Of a stretch of DNA of 64,000 nt, positions 8,307 through 16,689 are shown in pieces; within the stretch, counting starts at the first letter, position 1, and every line of letters begins with the position of its first letter. Made by a program: the position numbers and the translations under genes. Origin of the DNA: Actinomycetes bacterium (GTDB lineage Bacteria; Actinomycetota; Actinomycetes; Nanopelagicales; Nanopelagicaceae); the NCBI GenBank assembly GCA_947383695.1, contig OX376642.1, positions 868,001 to 932,000 of the forward strand, written 5' to 3'. The notes beneath the pieces are model-generated. The model searched no databases and was not told where the DNA came from. It saw only the letters and a program-made list of their open reading frames with translations.

Positions 8307-9510
8307 TCGAACGCACCTTGATGTATTTAGATTGCAAGCCAACCACCATATAGAGCAGGACCGGGAAGGCAAAAGCAATCGGCAGAGAAGTCACTTCGGC
8401 AATTAATCCAATGATTGTTGGTCCGCCAAAGTAAGCAGCGATTGCAATTAATCCCACGCGAGCCAAACCAACAGATGGTGCGATTCCAGGAATCGATGCC
8501 GCTGCAAGGTTAAAGGCTGGGAAGAATGGTCCCATTCCAAAACCTGCTGCACCAAAACCTAAACAGACAATTATTAAACCTGCGGTTGGATAAGAATCCG
8601 AGATAGACATTCCAACCAATAGCCCAATCCCCCATAAGCCACCACCAAAGTAGCCACCGTACTTAACTGTGTTTACATGGCCCCACTTTTCAAATGCACG
8701 ATCACCCAACAAACGGCTGGCAATCATCGCTAAAGAAAATGTTGTTGCAGCTGCCGCATTTAATCCCTTGCCGATACCCATGTGATCCTGCAGCAGAATT
8801 CCGCTCCACTCATAAGCGCCACCTTCGGGAATTAAGGAGCACATCAATCCAATTCCGAGCGCCCATAAAATCAAAGACTCTTTACCAAAAAGTTTGACCT
8901 TGCCTGCATCATCTTTTCCAGGTTCACCCAAGTGACCATCATGTTCTGGTGGAAGCAGGTAGTGAGCAATAAATTGGAAAACAAACAATCCAACAACTGC
9001 GATTGCGATTAAGTTATCGCGAGGAGAAACTAAGTTAGCGATTAACCCGCCCACTAAGGTCGCAGCAAATGCGCCGATGCTCCAGAAGCCATGGAAGCTA
9101 GACATCCATCGTCCTTGCGTATGCTTTTCAATCTCAACCGCCTGACCATTTATCGCAATGTCCATGAAGGAGACATTAAAACCGGTGATAAACAATCCCA
9201 AGAGCAAGATCTGCACGCTATCTGCCATTCCAACTACAAAAACACCTAGTGGCAATAACACACCAGAAATACGGACAACTATCTTTGATGAGAATGAATG
9301 AACAACTCTGCCTGCGATCTGTGCGCCAGGAATCGATCCCACAGTGCTTGCTAAGAGAACTAAACCAAACTGACCGTCACTAAGACCCAATGAATTCTTG
9401 ATCTCTGGAATACGAGGAATCCATGCAAGTCCTAGAAAGCCCAGAAAGAAGAATGAGGCGTAAATTGCATTACGGGCTCGAATTCCAAGAGCATATAAAT
9501 CAGTTGTCAT
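8296..9510 (-). CDS. MFS transporter
   Basis: This 404-residue protein has twelve predicted transmembrane helices and the look of sugar/drug-type major facilitator permeases. It has an early GFLGLAWIPRIPEIKN segment and the helix 2 motif QFGLVLLASTVGSIPGAQIAGRVV. No substrate-specific motif is recognised. It is divergent from the SulP gene with 50 bases between starts, and its 3' end overlaps the TSUP gene. Confidence 0.88.
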   Translation of the reverse strand: MTTDLYALGIRARNAIYASFFFLGFLGLAWIPRIPEIKNSLGLSDGQFGLVLLASTVGSIPGAQIAGRVVHSFSSKIVVRISGVLLPLGVFVVGMADSVQILLLGLFITGFNVSFMDIAINGQAVEIEKHTQGRWMSSFHGFWSIGAFAATLVGGLIANLVSPRDNLIAIAVVGLFVFQFIAHYLLPPEHDGHLGEPGKDDAGKVKLFGKESLILWALGIGLMCSLIPEGGAYEWSGILLQDHMGIGKGLNAAAATTFSLAMIASRLLGDRAFEKWGHVNTVKYGGYFGGGLWGIGLLVGMSISDSYPTAGLIIVCLGFGAAGFGMGPFFPAFNLAAASIPGIAPSVGLARVGLIAIAAYFGGPTIIGLIAEVTSLPIAFAFPVLLYMVVGLQSKYIKVRSIKQ

Positions 9511-9526
9511 AGAGTGATAACGGTAA

Positions 9527-9555
9527 CTGACAATGACTCAATAGACTCTTACAAT
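9527..9555 (+). promoter_or_regulatory. SigA-type promoter of the SulP operon
   Basis: CTGACA (9527-9532), a 17-base spacer and TACAAT (9550-9555) are followed five bases later by the ATG at 9561. It is the best complete -35/-10 pair seen among the leaderless-type starts here. Confidence 0.7.
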
Positions 9556-9560
9556 CAACT

Positions 9561-10811
9561 ATGTTCTTTTCGTTTTGGCCTCATCTCAACGAATTCTCAA
9601 GAACCCGTAAAGATTTAACCTCTGACTTGATCGCTGGAATTACCGTTGCGATTGTTGCCCTTCCATTGGCTATTGGCTTTGGCATCACCTCTGGAATGTC
9701 TGCAGCAGCTGGATTAACCACTGCAATCATCGCTGGATTCTTAGCTGCACTGTTCGGTGGCTCTAAATTCCAGGTAAGTGGCCCAACTGGTGCGATGACA
9801 GTCATCTTGATCCCAGTAATTCAAAAGTATGGACCAGAGGCAATCCCCGCTCTTGGCGTCATGGCAGCTGTCATGGTTGTACTGATGGCTATATTTAAAT
9901 TAGGCGCAATCATCAATCGAGTTCCTTGGGCCGTGGTTGAAGGATTCACCGTCGGAATCGCGCTGGTGATCTCTCTTCAACAGATTCCTTTAGCCCTTGG
10001 AATCGTTAAAGGTGAGGGTGATAAATCATTACCGGTTGCTTGGCACACCATTCAAAACGCTCTCGATGCTGGGCTCAACACCACTTCGCTACTTGTTGTT
10101 GCCTCCACTTTGATTATTAAATTTAACTTTCCACGCTTTGCTAAATCCCTTCCTTTTCACATCCCAGCAAGCTTTGTTTCACTCTTAATCATCTCCTTGC
10201 TTGTGAAAATCTTTTCAATTGATGTTGTCACAATCGGAGCCATCCCCCGCAGCATCGGCACGTATCAAACTCCAACATTTAGTGACTTCAACAATCTGCT
10301 TGTACCGGCTCTATGGATCGCACTACTTGCTGCGGTTGAATCGCTATTGTCTGCACGCGTCGCCGATGGAATGGCAAAGGAAGAAAAACACTTCGAACCC
10401 AACAGAGAACTCTTTGGACAAGGCGTAGCAACCCTTGCCGCATCAGTGATGGGTGGAATGCCTGCAACTGGCGCAATTGCACGCACAAGCGTCAACGTGA
10501 GATCTCATGCAAAATCACGGTTAGCCTCGATCTTCCATGCACTTGTCTTACTGCTCATCGCGCTTATAGCCGCACCTCTTGTCAGCTACATCCCAACCGC
10601 TGCAATTGCCGGAGTTCTCTTGGGTACTAGTTACAGAATCCTGAACCCTTCATCAATTATGGAATCGCTGCGAACAACTAAACCAGAAGCTGCAACTTTG
10701 CTCGTAACAGCGGTATCTGTCCTAGCAATTGACCTTATTTGGGGAATGGCTATCGGTATCGCACTTCATTTAATTCTGGGACGCATTAAAGTTGGCACAT
10801 GGAAGGCGTAA
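9561..10811 (+). CDS. SulP family anion transporter lacking a STAS domain
   Basis: This 416-residue permease of the SulP/SLC26 family moves sulfate, bicarbonate or related anions. The signature region ALPLAIGFGITSG is near residue 35, and FQVSGPTGAMTV near residue 72 matches the substrate-site helix. The chain stops right after the last transmembrane helix (IGIALHLILGRIKVG), so the cytoplasmic STAS domain of about 100 residues found in most members is missing. The reading frame ends naturally and the next gene begins within its last 13 bases. The ion cannot be told from sequence. Confidence 0.9.
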   Translation: MFFSFWPHLNEFSRTRKDLTSDLIAGITVAIVALPLAIGFGITSGMSAAAGLTTAIIAGFLAALFGGSKFQVSGPTGAMTVILIPVIQKYGPEAIPALGVMAAVMVVLMAIFKLGAIINRVPWAVVEGFTVGIALVISLQQIPLALGIVKGEGDKSLPVAWHTIQNALDAGLNTTSLLVVASTLIIKFNFPRFAKSLPFHIPASFVSLLIISLLVKIFSIDVVTIGAIPRSIGTYQTPTFSDFNNLLVPALWIALLAAVESLLSARVADGMAKEEKHFEPNRELFGQGVATLAASVMGGMPATGAIARTSVNVRSHAKSRLASIFHALVLLLIALIAAPLVSYIPTAAIAGVLLGTSYRILNPSSIMESLRTTKPEAATLLVTAVSVLAIDLIWGMAIGIALHLILGRIKVGTWKA

Positions 10812-11284
10812 AGGAAAAGGCTGCGGTCAAGCGAGTAATCGCCGCCCTTGCCGAGCACGGACTAACCGGTGAAGTACACGTCCTTTCAGATAGCGCACGC
10901 ACAGCTCAAGAAGCAGCCTCTGCATTAGGTATTGAAGTTGCTCAGATCGCATCATCCCTAATCTTCAAACTCCCAGATGACTCGCCTCTATTGATTATTA
11001 CCAGTGGTCGTCACCGCGTAGATACAGTATTAGTTGCAAAGAATTTAGGTATCGAAAAACTCGGACGGGTAGATGCAGATTACGTGAAGGAAAAGTCAGG
11101 GTTTTCAATTGGTGGAGTGGCCCCCATTGGTTGGGTCTCCCCCGCGACGATTCTAATTGATCAAGCATTAAATGACTACGAGGTTGTTTGGGCGGCAGCT
11201 GGCCACCCTCATGCGGTCTATCCCACAACATTTGCCGAATTAATTGAATGCACAGGTGCTCAACCAATGATTGTCGGCGATTGA
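10799..11284 (+). CDS. YbaK/ProX-type aminoacyl-tRNA deacylase
   Basis: This 161-residue protein has the YbaK/EbsC fold. It shows the conserved core IASSLIFK, a VL-VAKNLG-like segment and GFSIGGVAPIGW, the hallmark loop of the family. Members hydrolyse mischarged Cys- or Ala-tRNA in trans; which one applies here is not clear. It overlaps the SulP gene by 13 bases and precedes the VOC gene by 2 bases, so the three are probably co-transcribed without an obvious functional link. Confidence 0.88.
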   Translation: MEGVKEKAAVKRVIAALAEHGLTGEVHVLSDSARTAQEAASALGIEVAQIASSLIFKLPDDSPLLIITSGRHRVDTVLVAKNLGIEKLGRVDADYVKEKSGFSIGGVAPIGWVSPATILIDQALNDYEVVWAAAGHPHAVYPTTFAELIECTGAQPMIVGD

Positions 11285-11286
11285 TC

Positions 11287-11670
11287 GTGAACACCTTGGG
11301 CATGATCGCAATTGTGATTGATGACTACGACACTGCCATTTCACATTATGTAGGTGAGCTTGGCTTCACTTTGATCGAAGATAAGGAAATGACTCCTGAA
11401 AAAAGATGGGTAGTCATTGCACCAAGCGAAGCGGGAGCAAGAATCCTTTTGGCAAAAGCTGCTAACGATCAACAAAAAGCAGCAATTGGAAATTCAACAG
11501 GCGGTCGCGTTGGATTCTTTATGTATACGACCAACTTTAATGAAACTTATGAAACGTATAGCTCTAGAGGGATCGAATTCATCGAAACTCCTCGCCAAGA
11601 GGCGTACGGACAGGTTGTTGTATTCAAGGACAAGTACGGCAATAAGTGGGATTTAATCGAAAGTAAGTGA
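11287..11670 (+). CDS. VOC (glyoxalase/bleomycin-resistance fold) protein
   Basis: This 127-residue protein has one vicinal-oxygen-chelate unit. It shows the early pattern IAIVIDDYDTAISHYVGELGF, a central beta region, and the end VVFKDKYGNKWDLIE typical of the family. The substrate is unknown. The GTG at 11287, two bases after the ybaK stop, is chosen because the VOC fold begins a few residues later; an upstream start would run deep inside ybaK. It converges with the large surface-protein gene, leaving one base between the stops. Confidence 0.85.
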   Translation: MNTLGMIAIVIDDYDTAISHYVGELGFTLIEDKEMTPEKRWVVIAPSEAGARILLAKAANDQQKAAIGNSTGGRVGFFMYTTNFNETYETYSSRGIEFIETPRQEAYGQVVVFKDKYGNKWDLIESK

Positions 11671-11671
11671 A

Positions 11672-14600
11672 TTACTTCGCGTAAATCTCCACTCGTCGAT
11701 TTTTGGCCAAGTCAGATGCCGTAGTCCCCGTTGCCGCAGGTTTTCTTGATGCATACCAACCGATAACTATGTTCTTTCCCTTCAATAGTGGACGAAGATA
11801 ATTTGCAACCGCCTTCGCGCGATACTGTGACAACGCGGTGTTGTTTACTCCACCGCGACTGTCTGTGTGTCCATAAACAAGAACCTTCTTAATTTGCTGT
11901 GCATTGATCTGTAAAGCAAGCGCCTTCAAAGTAATTTTTGTTGAGGCGTTCAATACATACGAACCAGTGGCCATATATATAGTCCCGACTTTCTTCATTT
12001 CAGGGGTCGGCTGAACATTTACCGCAGGAATTGTTGGCGTCGGTGTTGGCGTAGGCGTCGGTGTTGGCGTAGGCGTCGGTGTTGGCGTTACTACAGCCTT
12101 CACCGCAACTGGATAGATCGAGATTCCAGCAGCTTCAAGGGCATCTAGGTACTGCTTATGTGCCAATTCTTTTTCAAGAACTCGATTTGTTGCAGCATCT
12201 GCCAATTCCTTCTTCCAAAGGTTTGATGCCGCGGTGTAGGCCTTTTGATAAGTCAGTGAAGCCGCAAGAATGTCTTTCGAAGTTTTCGATGAACCAACAC
12301 CTGCATTCTTAACTGTTAGCAATCGTGCGAACTCAAGGTCTTTCTTTGTATAGGCATCCTGGCGATCCTTGTAGTACTTGGCATCTGCCGCCTCGTTAGC
12401 GTTCTTTTTTACAAGAGAATAGCTAGCCATATCTGCTGAGTTCAATGAGTATGACGTCGTGGAGAGATTCTCTTGCCCAACTTCGACCTGACAAGTAAGG
12501 GTTGAATTCAAATATGAATCGCTATTGGCAAATGAAACTCTTTCGATGACACTTTTAATTGAATCGATAACTTTGCCATTAACCAGAAGTGAAAACACCT
12601 GAGTCGTTAACTTGGGAGTCTCTTCAGTTCGACCTTCACGAAGGAACACATACTTACCAATTTCACAGTAATAACTCTTGTCGTCCCGTGAAATCTTGGG
12701 TGCTGAGATAGTTTTAAGCGTAGATGGAGGTGGCCCCGTAACAACAACTGGGGCTGGAGTAGGTGCAGGAGGGGCAACGACCGGAATTGCCGTCCATTGT
12801 GCATACAAAGTTATATTGCTCGTGACTCCAGGACTATAAGGAAATACCAAGATGCTTCCACCTGTGGCTGCAGCAAACCAGCCATTGTAGGTGTATCCAC
12901 TGCGTGTGGGATTCGATCCTGGAGCAGTTACCGATTCTCCAGAGATAAATGAACCATCGCTAATTGAGCTACCACCCTGTGAATTAAAGGTCACCGAGTA
13001 AGTCATTTTGGGAGTGACTGAACTTGTTGCAGTTGACGAATCAGATGTTCCCGCTGAGTTCGTAGCAGTAACCGTGAATGTGTATGCCGTGTTAACTGTC
13101 AGACCTGTGACGGTTATCGGTGAATTGGCGGAAGATGCAGTAATTCCGCCTGGACTCGAAGTTGCCGTGTAATTCGTGATTGTTGCGCCACGGTTATTTA
13201 CTGGCGCAGAAAAACTGACTGTGACGGTTTGTGAATCAATAACCGTTCCAATGCCAATCGTTGGAGCATCTGGTCGACCCGCGGCAAACGGTGTTACCGA
13301 ATTCGAAGCAGATGATGCCGCACCAGATCCCGCACCATTTGTTGCTGCAATTGTGAATGTGTAACTCTGGCCTTGCACAAATGTTCCAGTTACGGCCATT
13401 GGTGATGTTGTTCCAGAGTATGTCAGTGCAATTGAAGGTGATGACGAAACTGAGTATGAAGTAATCGATGACCCATTGTTTGCGGGAGCAGTAAATGGGA
13501 TTGAAACAGTTGTTGCATTTGAAGATGTAACGCTGCCGATTATTACCGCCGCTGGCGAGGCTGCTGCGTATGGCGTTATTGAATTCGAAGAACTAGATGA
13601 AGAGCTAGGTCCTGCACCATTAGTTGCGGTCATCGAGAATGTGTACGCCTGACCTTGAACAAAAGTTCCACTATATGTAAGCGGATTAGCAGTTGCAGCT
13701 GAAGTTAATGTTAAAGAAACAGAAGGTGATGAAGTGGTCGTATACCCAGTGATTGCTGAACCATTGATCGCACCTGCTGTGTATGGGATTGAAACGGTTG
13801 TGATGCTAGAGCTAGTCGCTGTTCCCATAGTTGGCGCGGCTGCCACTGAATATGGAGTGACATTTGCGCTTCCTGAAGCGGCACTAGTGCCAGACGCATT
13901 CGCTGCAGTTACTGAAACTGTATAGTTAGATCCGCCACTAAGTCCAGAGATTGAACATGTCGATGCCGGCCAAGAAGTTGTACATGTGGCTCCCCCGGGT
14001 GAAGCAGTCGCGGTATAGGTCGTGAATCCAGCCAATGAAGGAGCAAGCCAAGAAATAGTTGCTGCCGAGTTTCCTGCAACCGCTTGAACTCTTGTTGGTG
14101 GAAAAGGTGCACTACTTCCGGCGACTCTTTCTATGTAACCCCAAGGATGATAAGCATAGATATTGCCTGCTGCATCGATACTCACGCCTTCACGATCTGA
14201 GTTGTATGGCCAGTAACTAATCACCGCACCAGTCGAACTGTATTTTGTCAAAATTGGCCACCAAGAGGTTCCACCTTCGATGACGATTGTCTGCGCTATA
14301 TACAAATTCCCTTCTGCATCAAAGGCCATTGGTCCATTTGCATAGGTGTTCGCAAATCCTGTAAGTGAATTAGTGGCAAGATTGACAAAGTAAGTTTTTG
14401 AACCAGATCCTCCAGTGGCACAGTTAAAGTACAAAACATCTGACGGGCTCATTACGATGTGTCCAAATGTCGTACATGTATTCGAAAGCGTAGAACCTGC
14501 AATTAATACTGTTTGAGCTATATTCGGAGAGACTTGTAATATCTTTACTACCTTATTTTGACTTCCTAGGCCATTGCTTGATGTTGTGCTTTGAACAAGA

Positions 14601-15214
14601 TAAATACTCCCCTGGCTATCCAAAGTTAATTTGGAACCACCTAATGTCGAATATCGACTTAATGAGTTTATGGATGGAGTCAATGACGTATCCCACGTAT
14701 AAAGTCCGTTAAACGCGACTATCAATAGTAGGTTGGTATCTAGCCAAGCCACATTAAAGGCAGTTCCTGATCCTGCATTGTTAAATACATTACTCCCCGC
14801 CAAAACATTTACCGATGGCGTAGTTGCGCAACCACCTCCCGAAGTTCCGTACTTTGGTTCGATAACTACGGAGGTTCCTGCGGCATTAGGTACGACTTTT
14901 ACAAGGCAGTTTCCATTTTGCATTCCCCAGCCATTTCCTGCATCGTCAAAAACCATTTGTGTTGGCCCGCCAGTTGCGCCTGTTATTAATCGTGTCCAGG
15001 TGTTACTTGAAGGCGTTACGCCAACGAAGGGAATGGTCTGGGGATCGTTTGAGGCTGGAACTGGGCCAGCAGCTAGCGCTGGCGTCATCGAAATCTGAAT
15101 CAGAGAAGCGAGGATCGCTCCCAAAATCAGACGGCATACATTTAAACGTGCTCTACTCATGTAGCTGCTTTTTATTACACTTAGCCATGCAAACTCTTTG
15201 GTTGAAAAGCACAC
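11672..15214 (-). CDS. Large secreted modular protein: propeller-like, FN3, InlB B-repeat, OmpA
   Basis: This 1180-residue exported protein starts at a GTG with an AAAGGA site six bases upstream. An N-terminal signal peptide (about residues 20-49, ending ALAAG) is followed by a repetitive beta region (about 50-365, NHL/propeller-like). Four fibronectin-III-like modules follow (about 366-735), each closing in TPY/TPF/TPK-type motifs. Next come an InlB B-repeat (about 736-808), a Pro/Ala linker, a Lys-rich helical region, a Thr-Pro linker (about 1045-1065) and an OmpA-like domain. The OmpA domain carries GHTDSRGG and a LS-x-YRA-x-V stretch, residues that bind peptidoglycan. It is predicted to be a wall-anchored adhesin or recognition protein in a single-membrane cell. 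It is divergent from a TetR gene. Confidence 0.85.
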   Translation of the reverse strand: MCFSTKEFAWLSVIKSSYMSRARLNVCRLILGAILASLIQISMTPALAAGPVPASNDPQTIPFVGVTPSSNTWTRLITGATGGPTQMVFDDAGNGWGMQNGNCLVKVVPNAAGTSVVIEPKYGTSGGGCATTPSVNVLAGSNVFNNAGSGTAFNVAWLDTNLLLIVAFNGLYTWDTSLTPSINSLSRYSTLGGSKLTLDSQGSIYLVQSTTSSNGLGSQNKVVKILQVSPNIAQTVLIAGSTLSNTCTTFGHIVMSPSDVLYFNCATGGSGSKTYFVNLATNSLTGFANTYANGPMAFDAEGNLYIAQTIVIEGGTSWWPILTKYSSTGAVISYWPYNSDREGVSIDAAGNIYAYHPWGYIERVAGSSAPFPPTRVQAVAGNSAATISWLAPSLAGFTTYTATASPGGATCTTSWPASTCSISGLSGGSNYTVSVTAANASGTSAASGSANVTPYSVAAAPTMGTATSSSITTVSIPYTAGAINGSAITGYTTTSSPSVSLTLTSAATANPLTYSGTFVQGQAYTFSMTATNGAGPSSSSSSSNSITPYAAASPAAVIIGSVTSSNATTVSIPFTAPANNGSSITSYSVSSSPSIALTYSGTTSPMAVTGTFVQGQSYTFTIAATNGAGSGAASSASNSVTPFAAGRPDAPTIGIGTVIDSQTVTVSFSAPVNNRGATITNYTATSSPGGITASSANSPITVTGLTVNTAYTFTVTATNSAGTSDSSTATSSVTPKMTYSVTFNSQGGSSISDGSFISGESVTAPGSNPTRSGYTYNGWFAAATGGSILVFPYSPGVTSNITLYAQWTAIPVVAPPAPTPAPVVVTGPPPSTLKTISAPKISRDDKSYYCEIGKYVFLREGRTEETPKLTTQVFSLLVNGKVIDSIKSVIERVSFANSDSYLNSTLTCQVEVGQENLSTTSYSLNSADMASYSLVKKNANEAADAKYYKDRQDAYTKKDLEFARLLTVKNAGVGSSKTSKDILAASLTYQKAYTAASNLWKKELADAATNRVLEKELAHKQYLDALEAAGISIYPVAVKAVVTPTPTPTPTPTPTPTPTPTIPAVNVQPTPEMKKVGTIYMATGSYVLNASTKITLKALALQINAQQIKKVLVYGHTDSRGGVNNTALSQYRAKAVANYLRPLLKGKNIVIGWYASRKPAATGTTASDLAKNRRVEIYAK
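12033..12088. repeat. 18-bp tandem repeat encoding the Thr-Pro linker
   Basis: The unit GTTGGCGTAGGCGTCGGT is present in two perfect copies (12045-12080) with partial copies on both sides. On the minus strand it encodes alternating Thr-Pro before the OmpA domain. Such a repeat can vary in copy number and so change the linker length. Confidence 0.9.
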
Positions 15215-15274
15215 GTTTTGTCCTTTGAAAATGATCAGAAATGGATAGTGAATAAAAGAATAGCATTCGTTTAT

Positions 15275-15285
15275 AGAGGTGGCAC
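15275..15285. promoter_or_regulatory. Shared 11-bp motif AGAGGTRGCAC, copy 2
   Basis: AGAGGTGGCAC lies 61 bases from the GTG of the large secreted protein. Copy 1 at 1057-1067 lies 62 bases from the GTG of its paralogue. A possible -10 box for the secreted gene (TATTCT on the minus strand) lies just downstream. It is a candidate regulator-binding or promoter element. Confidence 0.45.
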
Positions 15286-15346
15286 TCTTTTATAGGATAC
15301 GATTTCCGTTGTCAGGGGAACCTTCAATTTTCAGCCAATCGAGGTC

Positions 15347-15352
15347 TAAACT
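15347..15352 (+). promoter_or_regulatory. -10 element TAAACT, second TetR gene
   Basis: TAAACT is followed by exactly six bases and a GTG at 15359. That favours 15359 over the GTG at 15353, which would touch the box. Confidence 0.5.
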
Positions 15353-15358
15353 GTGTTT

Positions 15359-16003
15359 GTGCCCACGAGAAAGAAGCCGACGCCCCCAAATGCTGGGCGT
15401 AAAAGCGCCTATGTAGCGCGTAATCGGGCTGCTCTCCTGCGTGCGAGTCAGAGGGTCTTGGCTGAGATTGGGCCTGAGGCGAGCATTGATCAGTTTGCCG
15501 AGGCGGCTGAGGTTTCGGTTTCTACTATTTATAAGCATTTCGAGAACAAAGAGGCGTTGATCGAGGCCGCAAATCTCGGAGCCTTCCATGATTGGGAAGA
15601 GTGGGCTGATGCCTTCGTCAAGGAGACTGAGGATCCATTAGAAGAATTGATCCTGCCTATGCGTTTGTTCCTGCGCCTAAAGAAAACCCACCCGTTATAT
15701 GCAGCGATGTCAGCACGTAACTTGGCTGATCTTCCTAAGTACTTCCATGGCACCGAGGAAGGTTTAGTTGAACACATCGATGAGCTGATGAAGAAGAAGA
15801 TTATTGAGATCGAATCCCCTGCAATCCGCATTCGCAGTATCTCAGCCTGCATTCTTGCTGGTCTTGCTGATCAATTGCTCAACCCTGCAGCCAAAGAGTC
15901 AGATGCAGATGCAACTGTTGAGGTTATCTTGTCGATTCTAGGAATTTCACCTGCAAAGGCAAAGAAGTTGGCTCATGGGCCAATGCCTGATTTAACCAAA
16001 TGA
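15359..16003 (+). CDS. TetR family transcriptional regulator
   Basis: This is a 214-residue regulator with a TetR helix-turn-helix (about residues 18-62, containing VSVSTIYKHFENKEAL) and a helical effector domain. It is a paralogue of the regulator at 1138-1788. The GTG at 15359 is chosen from the -10 spacing; the GTG at 15353 is also in frame and would add two residues. Its stop overlaps the CrtA-like start in an ATGA, so the regulator is translated together with the first carotenoid gene. It is divergent from the large surface protein. It may control either side or both. The ligand is unknown. Confidence 0.87.
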   Translation: MPTRKKPTPPNAGRKSAYVARNRAALLRASQRVLAEIGPEASIDQFAEAAEVSVSTIYKHFENKEALIEAANLGAFHDWEEWADAFVKETEDPLEELILPMRLFLRLKKTHPLYAAMSARNLADLPKYFHGTEEGLVEHIDELMKKKIIEIESPAIRIRSISACILAGLADQLLNPAAKESDADATVEVILSILGISPAKAKKLAHGPMPDLTK

Positions 16004-16650
16004 TAGTTGCTTACTTCTGGACTATTAAGTCTTCTCGGGTGCTGAATGCAATAGTCGCAATGGGCTTTGATCGTTTTTTTTTGATGGCAGATAAGAATGT
16101 TTCATTCCATAAATCATTAGGTACAGGCAAGGGTGAAACCTTTACGCCTACAGATGCCAATGCATTGCAGTGGGGTTTAGTTGCTGTGGTTGAAGATATT
16201 GCAAAGTTTGATTCATCTGCTGTGGTGAAGCGTTGGCGCAAGGGTTCTGTCTCTGAGTTTCGTGCGGTGTTGGAACCGATTTCATCTCATGGCAAATGGG
16301 CGGGTAAAGAACCTTTTGTTGCAACCGCTAAAGATTGGGATGGGCAGGTTGCTGCAATTACTCGTGCACGTATTAAGTGGAGTCAGAACTTTAGATTTTG
16401 GAGTTCGGTGCCACCTGTAACGGTTTCATTGAAATCCGCACCTGGCTTGGTTGCAGCCATTGGAATAGGTGAAGCACCTATTGGGCTTCAGGGAACTTTT
16501 TCGCTGTGGGAGTCTGCCGCTGCGATTCGAGATTTTGCATACAAGGGCGCAGCGCATCAAAAGGCGATTGCGGATACATCGACCTACAACTGGTATTCAG
16601 AGGAGCTTTTCGCTCGATTTGCTGTGCGTGAAGTACGCGGGTCTTTGTAG
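16000..16650 (+). CDS. CrtA-like spheroidene monooxygenase family protein
   Basis: This 216-residue protein carries the conserved blocks of the CrtA family: LGTGKGETFTP, the QWGLVAV region, GIGEAPIGLQGTFSLWES, and FAYKGAAH followed by WYSEELFARF. In purple bacteria CrtA puts keto groups at C-2 of acyclic carotenoids. Here it heads a carotenoid gene run together with CruF, a glycosyltransferase and a CrtD-like desaturase, so a similar oxygenation of the psi end is likely. The exact substrate is inference. It overlaps the TetR gene by 4 bases. Confidence 0.82.
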   Translation: MIVAYFWTIKSSRVLNAIVAMGFDRFFLMADKNVSFHKSLGTGKGETFTPTDANALQWGLVAVVEDIAKFDSSAVVKRWRKGSVSEFRAVLEPISSHGKWAGKEPFVATAKDWDGQVAAITRARIKWSQNFRFWSSVPPVTVSLKSAPGLVAAIGIGEAPIGLQGTFSLWESAAAIRDFAYKGAAHQKAIADTSTYNWYSEELFARFAVREVRGSL

Positions 16651-16689
16651 TAACTGTCTTATATAAATGGAATAAGGCAGACTTAACCT

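Noticed and set aside
12033-12088. Short CRISPR-like array
   Set aside because: The repeat is a contiguous 18-bp coding tandem without spacers and encodes a Thr-Pro linker.
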